The position numbers were made by a program, and so were the translations under genes. A stretch of 64,000 bases of DNA. Origin: Thereva unica. Its lineage: Eukaryota; Arthropoda; Insecta; Diptera; Therevidae. The notes under the pieces are model-generated. The model worked only from the letters and a program-made list of their open reading frames with translations, had not been told where the DNA came from and ran no database searches. Below, piece by piece: positions 1 to 9,412 of the stretch. Where the stretch lies: the NCBI GenBank assembly GCA_949987705.1, contig OX465281.1, positions 104,741,248 through 104,805,247 of the forward strand, given 5' to 3'. Numbering within the stretch: position 1 is the first letter of the stretch; each line of letters begins with the position of its first letter.

Positions 1-470
1 GTAATCAGCCCTCTGGAGATGACCGCCATGGACCAAACGATAAATTGAGTATACTATATTGCTTATGGTGTTCTACTTATCATACCATTTCATTTAATAT
101 CCATGTCGAAGGGTTTGTGAAGAATATTTCAATCCGCCCTCCTGAGACGGCCTCCATGGACTAAAGGTATGTACCATATTGCATTGTCATCACAGCTAAA
201 GCTGTGTGCAAAATTTCACCATGATTGGATATCCGGAAGTATTTGAAAAATCGAATGCAAAATTTGTTCCGAGAAGAAAACAGTAATCCGTCGTCTAGAG
301 TCCTCCGCCATTGATCTAACGGTATAACGCCATTGATCTAACGGTATTGTCATCGGAGCTGAAGCTGTGTGCAAAATTTCAGGGTGACCGGGTAACCGGA
401 AGTATTTAAAAAATCGATTGCAAGATTTGTACCGGACAAACAGACAGACATGAAAGCGAGCTAATAAAAA
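1..470 (+). repeat. Tail end of ~120-bp tandem array (block 1)
   Basis: This matches the last units and unique tail of the array at 19726-21895 almost base for base. The last monomers carry the phrase 'gatatccatgtcgaaggg'. They are followed by two degenerate units with 'gctgtgtgcaaaatttca' and a tail that contains 'accggacaaacagacagaca' and ends in 'aaaaacgttttaaaa'. The left part lies outside the window. No coding potential is apparent. Confidence 0.85.
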
Positions 471-944
471 CGTTTTAAAAAATCCATGTGTGGAGACTTA
501 GTAAAAACATACAAAAAGTCAATTTCATAGAATCTAGTATTCCGCGACCCTTGACAACGTTTTACGTCTCACGGTTCGACCGCAAGGTGTCACTTATGGC
601 GCGGAGACGAAAGTCGTTTCTCGCTGTCCTCTCTCTTTACTTATCTTGTAAACTGAAAATGGTTTAGGGTAGAGAGAGACACAACGATTAACGGGGCCAA
701 ACTCGCGTAAGTATAGTCGCGCAGCGCGTCCTTTCTTGGACTTTGATTCTTTGTTTTTTATTTTTCTTTTTTTAATTTTTTTTATTGATTTATTTTTTAT
801 TATTTTAAATTGATTTATTTTTTAAATTATTTTAAAATTTATTATTATATATAACCTTTTTAACCTTGCAACGGTCGGGTCGCTTGCGCGACCCTTGATA
901 ACAGAAATGCTGTACCAACACGAAATTTTAACCCATACCTACAT
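471..944. other. Gene-free AT-rich spacer
   Basis: I see no gene here. The phrase 'gcgaccctt' occurs at about 545 and again at about 890, on either side of a long T/A-rich stretch (about 740-860). This could be a worn direct-repeat element, but I cannot define its edges. Confidence 0.4.
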
Positions 945-999
945 TCTCAACATTTATACCGACTACACGTGCTCTGTTCCAATGTTACTTCCATTTGAA

Positions 1000-3998
1000 T
1001 GTAAACATTCCAACTCGCGAGGTGTACAGGTGCCTCAAGGAGCTCGATGTCAACAAATCCACTGGACCCGATAATATACCCCCTATTGTTCCGGCGACTA
1101 AAATAAAAGCGCACCTGAAAAAAGGCAAAACAAACTCCTGAAAGGAAAACTAAAAAACCGAAAGGGATAGATAAATAAAACACCAAATCTTACATTATCC
1201 GATAATTTTATTATACATAAACAAACAAAACTACATAAATGAATACACAAAATCACAAAAACAAAACATACACGGAAGAAGACAGCACTACAAAACAACA
1301 ACAAATTTATACCTGGAAATAGAAAATAATTAGTTAAATATAAATATTCCATCTACAAGTACTTACCTTTTTTTAGACGTTGAAGACAATCCAAGCGACG
1401 AAAAAATCCAACCAGAAAAAACCATTCAAAGAAGATGCCGAAATGCCGTCGGCAAATCGACATTCTGTAAACAAAAAAAGATTACTACAAATTACAAACA
1501 GGTTCCACAAAAAATACTCACCTGTCAACCCCAATACACGAATCGCGGGCTCCTCCTCCTCTATTCCCCCGCTAAAACCTGAAAATATAAACTAAAATTA
1601 GTAAATAATCTAAAATAGAAATAAATTACTTACCAAGTACGAGAAAAATCCATCTGACGTCTACAAGTCAGAGGAGAACAGCTGATCGGACATCGCACGC
1701 CGATCTAGTACATAAACCCGAAATTATGTACTTCGAGAACGAAGCCCCCTGCCAAAGGATAGCCGCAGCTATTGTTCAAAGAGAAATAAATACCGACGCA
1801 CAGACGTCGTTAAATCAGATTGCTTTTAATCTTTCTAGAGTCTTAAACTAGAAGATAAAATCTGTATTGAGGTTTTAGCAATAAAGCAATTTCAAAGCCT
1901 AAGTATCGAACTTAGCATTTTGGAAAGACAGAATTGAGGTCTTTTCCCAGTAAAGCCCGAATTAAAGACAGTTTTGAAGTCTTTAATACAGCAGTAACTT
2001 AATCACCAAAATTAATTTCAGCAGTTACTCTAACCAACCACAGAGGGACGAATTTGCGAAGAAACAAGGCAAAGCAGTTCAGTAAGCAGAAACGAGGCAG
2101 CAAGCAGCAAGCAAATCCCAAGCGATTCACAAGAAACGAAACCAGAGTGCAGCAACACAAAGGTTATTTCTGGCTGTTCTAATTGCAGAACACATCAGTC
2201 GAAACATCAATCATCACGCTGACAGATAGGTGGCGTTATTCATTTAAGTTACCAGAGCAAGCAATATTTTGGTAATTTTTATTTACAAAACAAATACGAA
2301 ATTTCAAGTAATAAATAACGAATTAAAGATTGAATTGAATTATTTTGGCAATTTGTTGAATTTTTATTGAAGTTATATTTGAGAAAATCTAAGTATTAAT
2401 TGCGAATAAATAGTAATTTTGATTTGTGGAAAAGGTTATCTTTTTATTGAATCACACCCTTCCGGCACCTTTTTTATTGAGTCAGAAATTAAATTGCTAA
2501 TTCTGAACACTATCGTCTTAAAACAATGCGCCTCACCTTTGGCTAAACCTCTGCGCAAACTTTTTGCCCTATCATACTCTTCCGGAGTGTATCCAGATTC
2601 TTGGAAACTTGCTCATGTGCAGCCAATACCGAAAAAAGGTAACTCCAGCCTTCCCTCCAACTACCGCCCAATAGCAATCACTTCTATCCTCTCCAAAACC
2701 ATGGAGACGATAATTAACAAAAAGCTTATGGGATATCTAGAATCCAACCAACTTATAAACAACAAACAATACGGCTTCTGACAAAAAAGATCCACTGGTG
2801 ATCTTTTAGTTTGCCTTACAGAACACCTCAACCGAAGTTTGCATGGATCTGGTGAATCTAGTTTGGTTGCTTTAGATATCTCCAAAGCTTTTGATAGAGT
2901 ATGGCACTCAGCCTTGTTAGTTAAACTAAAAGCTATTGGAATAGACTCGCTTCTGTATAAGTGGGTTGAGAGTTTCCTTTCCGGCCGTTCAATTAAGGTA
3001 GTTTTGGATGGCGTCAAATCTGAATCTCACGCCATCTCAGCGGGGGTCCCCAGGGGTCAATTTGATCACCGGCCCTATTTCTCATCTTTATAAATGACCT
3101 TCTTTCAATCCCCTCCAACCCACTTCTCAGCTTCGCTGACGACGGTACTCTACGTTACTCGTACAGCTTCGATACAAGGCAGACACATGCCAGATCCTGT
3201 CTTGATGATCGTGAACTAATGTTCAACTCTATTAAGAACGACATTGAACTTATTCTAGAGTGGGGAAAAAAGAATCGTGTCGAATTCAACCCCTCCAATA
3301 CCAAGTACTGTCTTATTTCAAAGAAAAAGATCAACACCTCACCATCCTTGACAGTGGATGACGTGGAAATAAAGGCCGACCTATCCCTACACATCTTAGG
3401 CGTGACATTAGCCAAAGACTTGCGATGGAATGACCATATATTCCAAATCGCCAAACAAGCCAAACAGTGCTTGGGATTTCTTAAGAGGTGCAGGTTCCTC
3501 CTCCAGCCATCGGCCCGTGTTGTTATTTATAAATCCTACATTCGGCCTCTTCTCGAATACAACTCCCTCATTTGGGGCGGCGCTCCAATAACAACCTTAG
3601 CATGGTTAGATAAGGTCCAAAAAAAGGCCCTTAAGTTAATTAATGACGATACCGCTTGCTCCAACATCGACCCCCTAAGCCACCGTAGGAATGTAGCAGC
3701 ACTGACAAAATTTTATCGCTACTATCATAATGACTGTTCCTCCGAGTTAAACGCTGTTTTGCCTCCACGACAATCTTATACCCGCAACACCAGATTAGCC
3801 CACTCGTCCCATTCCCTGCACCTGCAACTCTCTCTTTCACGCACTCAACAAGATATGAATCCGTTTGTAAATAGAACAACTCGACTGTGGGATAATCTCT
3901 CGCAGTCGGTATTTCCGAGCTCCTACAACATCCAAGAGTTCAAACGCAGGGTTCATCACCACCTTCTTCAATACCCCCCGTACCTTTATAATCCTTAA
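1000..3998 (+). pseudogene. LINE ORF2 reverse transcriptase, broken
   Basis: This would be the polymerase that copies the LINE RNA at a nicked target. Visible RT blocks in order are the TGPDNIP block (about 1060), PIPKKG and NYRPIA (about 2620-2680), ALDISKAFDRVWH (about 2870), GVP (about 3045) and the catalytic FADD box (about 3130). A conserved C-terminal region with SHRRNVAALTKFYRYYH follows, and the frame ends at about 3998. Lesions seen: a TGA stop just after YGF at about 2780, a frameshift right after GVPRG (about 3058) that destroys the GVPQGS motif, and the 1.4-kb LTR. The endonuclease part is absent. It cannot make a working enzyme. Confidence 0.85.
1087..2509. repeat. Solo LTR copy 1 (1423 bp)
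   Basis: It starts TGTTCCGGCG and ends TTCTGAACA, so the ends are the usual TG..CA of an LTR. It is flanked by a 4-bp duplication CTAT (1083-1086 and 2510-2513). Removing it restores the LINE reading frame across the site. A second copy of exactly the same length is at 49586-51008. No internal gag/pol is present, so this is a solo LTR left by recombination. The parent family (BEL or gypsy type) is not known. Confidence 0.88.
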
Positions 3999-4115
3999 CC
4001 TATTCCCCCCACCCCGTACTAAGCTTACTGCTAGACATTCCACCATGCCGTGACAAATGACATGACGGGCTGGTAGTACAAAGGGTGACTCCTGAGCTTA
4101 GCACTAACACATAAA

Positions 4116-4450
4116 AAAATAGGGGGAAAAAGGAACATCTTCCGTTTCATTCATACTCCAGTGCTTTTTGCTTTTAGTGTATGACCATCTCGCGTTTGTT
4201 TTTTTTTTTTTGAGAATTTTTACTTAATATTATGGTTTATTTCTTCTTTCATATGTTTAACTCTTTTACTTGGCCTTGAGCTCTACCTAATCACTCTTGT
4301 TATTATTGCTCGCTGATACTACATTCATACTATATTTAACTCAATTTTAATTACATATTTAACTCAATTTTAATTTCAATTTTAATTTCTTTTAACAAGT
4401 TTAACTTTAATTTTATTTTTCACTTGTTGTTGTTCTAAACAACGTCTTTA
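4116..4450. other. AT-rich spacer between LINE copy 1 and the BEL fragment
   Basis: T-rich sequence with a poly-T run at about 4200 and a short repeated phrase 'aactcaattttaattaca' around 4330-4380. No gene is seen. It marks the point where the BEL/Pao element loses its 3' part. Confidence 0.5.
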
Positions 4451-4461
4451 TCTTCGTCTGC

Positions 4462-5589
4462 TAACTCTGCTAACTATTTGCAAAAATGCTTTCTTAATGT
4501 CCGCTACCAAACCTATTCGTCCACATCTGAAATTTAGTAAAATCTGGAATACATCGGTAACAAGTTTGGTCCTGGTGAAAGAAGATTGTTGAGTGACGCA
4601 TTATTTCCTCGTTGATGCGTCAAACACTATTCGAATCTTTGGCGTTGTTTTATCATCTCGATAGACCGCTCTATGAGGAAGATAATATGTACGCATTCCA
4701 CATTTAGGCGGTTCGTCAACTTGTTCCGCAAATCCACATGATAAGAATTCGTTGATTGTCTGCTCGTACTCAAATAGTCGGGATGATTCTCTGGAACGTT
4801 TTCTAATTAAATTTCTAAATCTTAAATAGGCTCCTTCTCTGTAGCTATCCAACTTGGAGTCTATATCTCGCCATAACGCTTCGTATCGCATTCCATTCTT
4901 GCGAACATACTTATTAAAATCGGTAATTTGGTTTGTGTCGCTTTCATTTTTGATATCAATTACATCCAAATCCCAGAAATATTTTTCTTTAAAACTTTCA
5001 TCGAAATGAGAATGCAGCACTACAGTTGACAAAGTGGTTAGTTCTCTAGGATCAAGAGACGGCCCTTGTAACGTCCAGCCAAATATTGTTTTTATGGCAG
5101 TAAGGTTCGAGGTAATTCTTTCAATGTCTCCTAAAACAACATTGCAACAATTATCAGAACCAATCAAAATACAAATACTCTTCTCGATTTCGTCAGTTAC
5201 TGCGCTACTGTCGGCTAGCTGAAAACTCGTATAATATCGCTCACTTGGTCTCATAAGAATATCTTCACAAATTTCGTCTACTTCTAGGGCCACCAAAGAA
5301 ATACAAGTCCCACTATATTGACTTTTCATCATAAAGCGCATGAGATTGCACTCTTTACCCTTCATCTGCTTATTGTTACCAAATGTTAATATTTTAACAC
5401 TTTGAGAACCAACAATTGGTAAATTAAGTTTTCTGACTATACTTTGTTTAATATAAGTTCGCTGACTACCACCGTCAATAATAAACCGCACAAATAATCT
5501 GTCAAAACATACATTAGCCATAATAAATCCGCGTACTGTTTGCAAATATACATCCTCCAATTTGCACAAGCTCGTAGAACACAAACTAA
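4462..5589 (-). pseudogene. BEL/Pao pol: aspartic protease and start of reverse transcriptase
   Basis: The protease would cut the polyprotein. It shows the active-site type block IIDGGSQRTYI (about residue 44) and the family-typical LIGSD block near residue 148, as in the BEL/Pao peptidase. A linker leads to the RT entry KIRIVFDASTRK near 4605. Right after it is an in-frame TAA stop. RT coding continues recognisably (TDVFQILLNFR, ADIKKAFLQI) to about 4462 and then vanishes. No palm-domain DD motif is left. Confidence 0.85.
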
Positions 5590-5802
5590 GGCTGCGGTTA
5601 CTGAACACGCTAGTAATGCTAGCACCAGCTAGTACTAGCTAGCGCTAGCAAATATAATACATGTATACAGTGCGTGGTGGTTATGAACGCACTCGAGCGC
5701 TAGCGCTAGTCATATTCTGCAATCGATTGAAACATTGATACTAGCGCGAGTGTTTGAAAAGTAGGCAACTCACATTTTGCTTTGCTAAAGTACTTAGTAA
5801 AG

Positions 5803-5943
5803 ATGGATTGCGAAAAATTAATTTTAGAAGTGCAAAAGAGACGTCCATTATGGGACATGAAAATTAAAGGTTACAGCGACCGAAATTTGACTGGTAGATT
5901 ATGGAATGAAGTGGCTGATGAAATGAAAGTCACAACTAAGTAG
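5803..5943 (+). pseudogene. Truncated MADF (Myb/SANT-like) domain of a Harbinger accessory protein
   Basis: A 46-codon frame from ATG at 5803 to TAG at 5941-5943. It reads like the first half of a MADF domain: an acidic LILEVQKR start, the RPLWD block, YSDRN, then LWNEVADEM. In Harbinger transposons this DNA-binding protein helps the transposase find the ends. Here the frame stops after the second helix, so about half the domain (usual length ~85 residues) is missing. The neighbouring DNA has no transposase. Confidence 0.75.
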
Positions 5944-6091
5944 ATATTCAATGTTTTATTTTTACTTCTTATTTCATCATTATATGAAATATTTATCGGT
6001 TAAAAGAAAGAAAGGAAAAATATATTATTTCTTAGAAACAAAATAAGTCTTATATAAATTACGCGGAGTAGTTGCTTGGAAATTTTTTTTT

Positions 6092-6189
6092 GGACGTGTC
6101 TAGGGAGACGCGAAACGGAGATCTAACGGAGATATAACGGAGATCTAACGGAGATGCTCCCTCCGTTTCGTGTCTCCCTAGACACGTCC
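6092..6189. repeat. Perfect hairpin inside the Harbinger element
   Basis: The arms 'ggacgtgtctagggagacg' and 'cgtgtctccctagacacgtcc' surround short direct repeats of 'aacggagatctaacggagat'. The stem is about 30 bp, with one mismatch near the loop. It may be a small nested foldback or a structural part of the element. Confidence 0.75.
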
Positions 6190-6448
6190 TTTTTTTCTGT
6201 ATTTATTGCATGTGTTTTCACTTTTCGTTTAAAAAAAAGTCTATGTTTTAATAATAAACTTTCAGATGCCATCATTTCCTCTGTTAAAGATAAAGCCATG
6301 GTGATATTCACAAGTCAACACACAACTACTGAACAACGAGCTTGCTTCAGCTAGCTTTAATAATAACCACACAACTAGAGCGAGCTCGCGCCAGCGATAC
6401 TAGTGCTTGCTAACGCTAGCATTACTAGCGTGTTCAGTAACCGCAGCC

Positions 6449-7558
6449 TAAGCGATTGCTGTTCGTTTTTGTTAGATTTAGATCTCGCTTCCGCTGCCAC
6501 CAATTTTTCCTTGTCCTCGCACATAGATGTTGCATGCTTTTTTACCTTTGCTGGTACATCGATAACAACGCCCTTGCCGCTTTAACAAATCTTTGCGGTG
6601 CTGAATTGTATGTGAACTGTTGCACTGTTTGGAGTGATGAACACTTTCATTGCAAAAACAGCACTTCTCAGATGCACTTGCAGTGTATAGGCAGGCTGCT
6701 GTTTTAAAAGTTCTCGCTTCCGTTGTATTTCGATTTGTTACGCTAGCTTTTTCTAGCGACTCCACCTCCCGTTTAAGAAATTTCAACAACTCTTTACTTG
6801 ATTATCGCCCTTAAAAATAGCGGTGCTATCCACGGAGGGTGTTGTAATTTCTTGCTCAGTGGAATTCATATCGCTAGAACTTTCTTCGTCAGTCCTGAAG
6901 AAATCAACCTTAAGCTCACTTGGTAGACACCTAAGCAAAACAGATTTTAACATTATGAAATAGTGTGTTGAAGGCACTTCAAGTGTGGTGAGAGAACGTG
7001 GAATAGATGTCACCAACTTATACAATTCACGAAGTCCTAGAACATCGTTTCTTGTTGCCACTGGCTGCAAGGACATAAGTTGCTGCATAGCTTTGTCAAC
7101 AATTCTATCGTGCTGACCGAATTCTTCTTCCAGTAAAGCAATAGCGCTATCATATCACGATTCAGATTGGGTAAACCCTCGTATTGTTTCAGCAGTTTTT
7201 CCGACCAATGTTGACTGCAAGTAACTGAATTTACTTGCCGCGGATAGAGACGGATTCTCGTGCACTGCTGATTTAAATTATTCCCAGAAGGAGATCCACT
7301 CGTGGAGATCGCCAGAAAACTTTTTTAGTTCTAATTTGGGCAATATTATGGTACTCCCATTAGAGTCAATTGCCCTACCTACAGGTTCGCTGGTTCTGGT
7401 GACTGAGAAACCTTGCATCGTTCTGATTTTATTCAAACGGTGCTCCAGACGGATGATTGCACTGCTCGCTTTGTCTTCATATTGGATAATGAGTTCACAT
7501 TCCTTCTGAGGGTCATCCATTTTGAATCCGAATGCAGTCATAACCTCAGTATCTCAGT
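6449..7558 (-). pseudogene. BEL/Pao gag, middle and zinc-knuckle part
   Basis: Gag would form the particle shell and bind the RNA. Minus-strand pieces in three frames: MDDPQKECELIIQYED then LPKLELKKFSGDLHEW (7541-7280), the hallmark gag block of this superfamily; a middle segment ending in a Ser/Thr-rich stretch (7088-6790); and a CCHC-like zinc knuckle, CCFCNESVHHSKQC followed by RCYRCTSKGKKAC (about 6700-6530). At least two frameshifts and a stop separate the pieces. The LINE at 7559-8303 cuts it off from its N-terminus. Confidence 0.82.
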
Positions 7559-8303
7559 ACACATCTTAGGCGTGACATTAGCCAAAGACTTGCGATGGAA
7601 TGACCACATATTCCAAATTGCCAAACAAGCATCCCAGTGCCTGGGATTTCTTAAGAGGTGCAAGTTCCTCCTCCAGCCATCGGCCCGTGCTGTTATTTAT
7701 AAATCCTACATTCGGCCTCTTCTTGAATATAACTCCCTAGTTTGGGGCGGCGCCCCAATGACCACCTTAGCATGGTTAGATAAGGTGCAAAAAAGGGCAC
7801 TCAAGTTAATTGATGACGACACCGCCTGCTCCACCATCGACCCCTTGAGCCACCGTAGGAATGTAGCAGCACTGACAAAATTTTATCGCTACTATCATAG
7901 CGACTGTTCCTCCGAGTTAAACGCTCTCCTGCCTCCACGGCAATCTTATACCCGCAACACCAGACTAGCCCACTCGTCTCATTCCCTTCACCTGCAACTA
8001 CCCCTTTCACGCACTCAACAAGATATGAATTCGTTTGTTAATAGAACAACTCGACTGTGGAATAATCTCTCGCAGTCAGTATTTCCGAGCTCCTACAACA
8101 TCCAAGAGTTCAAACGCAGGGTTCATCACCACCTTCTTCAATACCCCCCCCCCCGTACCTTTTAACCCTTAACCTATACCCCTCCCCATCCCCCCGTACT
8201 AAGCTTACTGCTAGACATTGCACCATGACGTGACAAATGACATGACGGACTAGTAGTACAAAGGGTGACTCCTGAGCTTAGCACTGCCACATAAAAAAAA
8301 AAA
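7559..8303 (+). mobile_element. LINE copy 2, 5'-truncated, inserted in BEL gag
   Basis: Starts abruptly at 'acatcttaggcgtgac' and follows copy 1 (3390-4115) closely to the A-tail at 8292-8303. The coding part, about 200 residues including FLKRCKFLLQPSAR and SHRRNVAALTKFYRYYHSD, is still open to 8165. This is the classic 5'-truncated LINE insertion with a 3' A-tail. I found no clear target-site duplication. Confidence 0.88.
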
Positions 8304-8500
8304 AGTATTAATTCCGGATAGATTTTCGCTGGCTATTTTCAAACACTTCATGAATATGACGAGCTCCTCTTCACCTAAAATAAATTTATCGGCATTTTCT
8401 GTTCAAGGCTGAGCATCTGTCGTCGCTAAATACTCGACCGTCGCATTTACTAATTTGGTGACCTGACCGCGATAAGTACCGCGATTCAAACCGGCCATAT
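8304..8500 (-). pseudogene. BEL/Pao gag N-terminus
   Basis: Minus-strand ATG at 8500 opens MAGLNRGTYRGQVTKLVN and continues with a block of acidic residues and ELVIFMKCLKIASENLSGIN. An in-frame TGA interrupts it after AQP (about 8408). It connects to the gag middle part across the LINE insertion. This is the standard start of BEL-type Gag. Confidence 0.78.
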
Positions 8501-8574
8501 CGATATTATGTAATTACTATATTTTTTATAATTAAAACCGCTTTGCCTTTTTTCGCTAATAAATTCTCTCCGTA

Positions 8575-8594
8575 GCTCCTTGTTTCGGCACCAA
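8575..8594 (-). other. Candidate primer-binding site of the BEL element
   Basis: Directly after the 3' edge of the 5' LTR (minus strand) the sequence reads TTGGTGCCGAAACAAGGAGC. The first 12 bases are of the TGGTGCCGAA type common in LTR retroelements. The matching tRNA was not determined. Confidence 0.55.
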
Positions 8595-8826
8595 TGTCAA
8601 AAATAATTCAGAACGGGAGAAAATAGACAGATTTCTTTAATTGAAGTAGGCAATTTATTTTTATTACATAAAATAGTTGTTATTAAATCGCGATTCATTT
8701 TCTTAGTAAAAGCCGGAAGTGAAGTGGGGCTAAGAATCAGTAAACTTGCGCTATTATAGATTTCGATAGTAGTTACTGAACTCGATTTATGCTGAATGAT
8801 GCGTGGTGACATCTATATTTTCAACA
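8595..8826 (-). repeat. 5' LTR of the BEL/Pao element (232 bp)
   Basis: On the minus strand it starts TGTTGAAAATATAG and ends TTTTTGACA, directly followed by the primer-binding-like site. The TG..CA ends, the position upstream of gag and the short length support the call. No second LTR remains in the window because the 3' part of the element is lost. Confidence 0.7.
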
Positions 8827-9115
8827 GTCCGTGGAGGGCGGAAACGTGCAGGTTTCTCAGAGCGAAAAGGAGAAATTTCTTTTACATTTGATGAGATTCA
8901 ACTCGTTTCAGGAGGCATAACACTCCAGCGAGTTGTTTCACGATGCCCCGATGTCAAAGTCGCAATGGTTGGGAGTAGGTAGACTAAAAATATCGCGGGT
9001 GGTTCTTTCCTTCCCCGACTAGAACTGCTGTTCGACATTGCACTCTATACGAAGACCAACGAAAAAGTGTTTTGTGAAAACTTTTTAAACGAATGCAGCT
9101 CAATCTTATGTACTA
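8827..9115 (+). mobile_element. Relic of the SINE-like repeat also seen at 48257
   Basis: The segment from about 8900 to 9050 shares 'caggaggcataacactcc' and 'gctgttcgacattgcac' with the 3' body of the tRNA-derived SINE at 48257-48632. About 65 extra bases (about 8945-9015) interrupt the match. The tRNA-like head is not seen here. The Helitron starts at 9116. Confidence 0.6.
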
Positions 9116-9152
9116 CTAGCTGGGACCCGGTGCGCCTATGCTGCACCCATAA
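9116..9152 (-). other. Helitron 3' terminus: hairpin plus CTAG
   Basis: On the minus strand: GGGTGCAGC..GGCGCACC hairpin, nine bases, then CTAG at 9119-9116, then host T. This is the replication terminator of Helitrons. Confidence 0.88.
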
Positions 9153-9373
9153 GCCAATAGTAGTAATCAGGTGATATGAATTTTAATATACAGTAGGAGA
9201 GTTTGAAAAAGTCAATTTTTTGGTATTTTTGATTTCAAATAACAAAATGTGAAACTATTAGGGATCTGACATTTTGATCGAGACAATAAAAACCATCCAT
9301 TGACGGCATTTTTCGAAATATGAATTTTCATACACAGATGAAGTGTCTCAATGAACCGTTTATTTTCTGTATT

Positions 9374-9412
9374 TTGGATAGCTGGGACCCGGTGCGCCTC
9401 GCTGCACCCAAC
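9374..9412 (-). other. Second Helitron 3'-end-like motif inside the element
   Basis: The minus strand again reads GGGTGCAGCGAGGCGCACC then GGGTCCCAGCTAT. It is almost the same as the true 3' end 258 bp further on, but the last bases are CTAT instead of CTAG. It may be a bypassed or duplicated terminator. Confidence 0.75.

Larger units (their letters stand above)
945..4115 (+). mobile_element. Non-LTR retrotransposon (LINE) copy 1, 5'-truncated, split by a solo LTR
   Basis: The reverse-transcriptase frame starts before the LTR with the motif LDVNKSTGPDNIP (about 1045-1080). It resumes after 2510 and runs to about 3998. The element ends near 4113 after 'gcactaacacataaaaaaa', a short A-rich tail shared with copies 2 and 3 of the same family. 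The 5' part is missing. The family is jockey/CR1-like by its RT, but the clade is not decided. The copy is inactive. Confidence 0.85.
5590..6448 (+). mobile_element. Non-autonomous PIF/Harbinger element inserted in BEL
   Basis: The perfect ~34-bp terminal inverted repeats begin GGCTGCGGTTACTGAACACG (5590) and end at 6448. They are flanked by the 3-bp duplication TAA (5587-5589 and 6449-6451) that is diagnostic for Harbinger. Taking out the element plus one TAA rejoins the BEL reading frame exactly. Inside are a MADF-type start of an accessory gene, copies of a GCTAGC palindrome near both ends and a central hairpin. No DDE transposase is present. Confidence 0.9.
4451..8826 (-). mobile_element. 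BEL/Pao LTR retrotransposon, 3'-truncated, with two nested insertions
   Basis: Read on the minus strand: a 5' LTR (8826-8595), a primer-binding-like site, the start of gag (8500), gag middle and zinc knuckle (7558-6449), protease and the beginning of reverse transcriptase (5589-about 4462), then truncation. A LINE (7559-8303) sits inside gag and a Harbinger element (5590-6448) between gag and protease. RNase H, integrase and the 3' LTR are missing. Stops and indels are present, so it is a relic. Confidence 0.88.
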
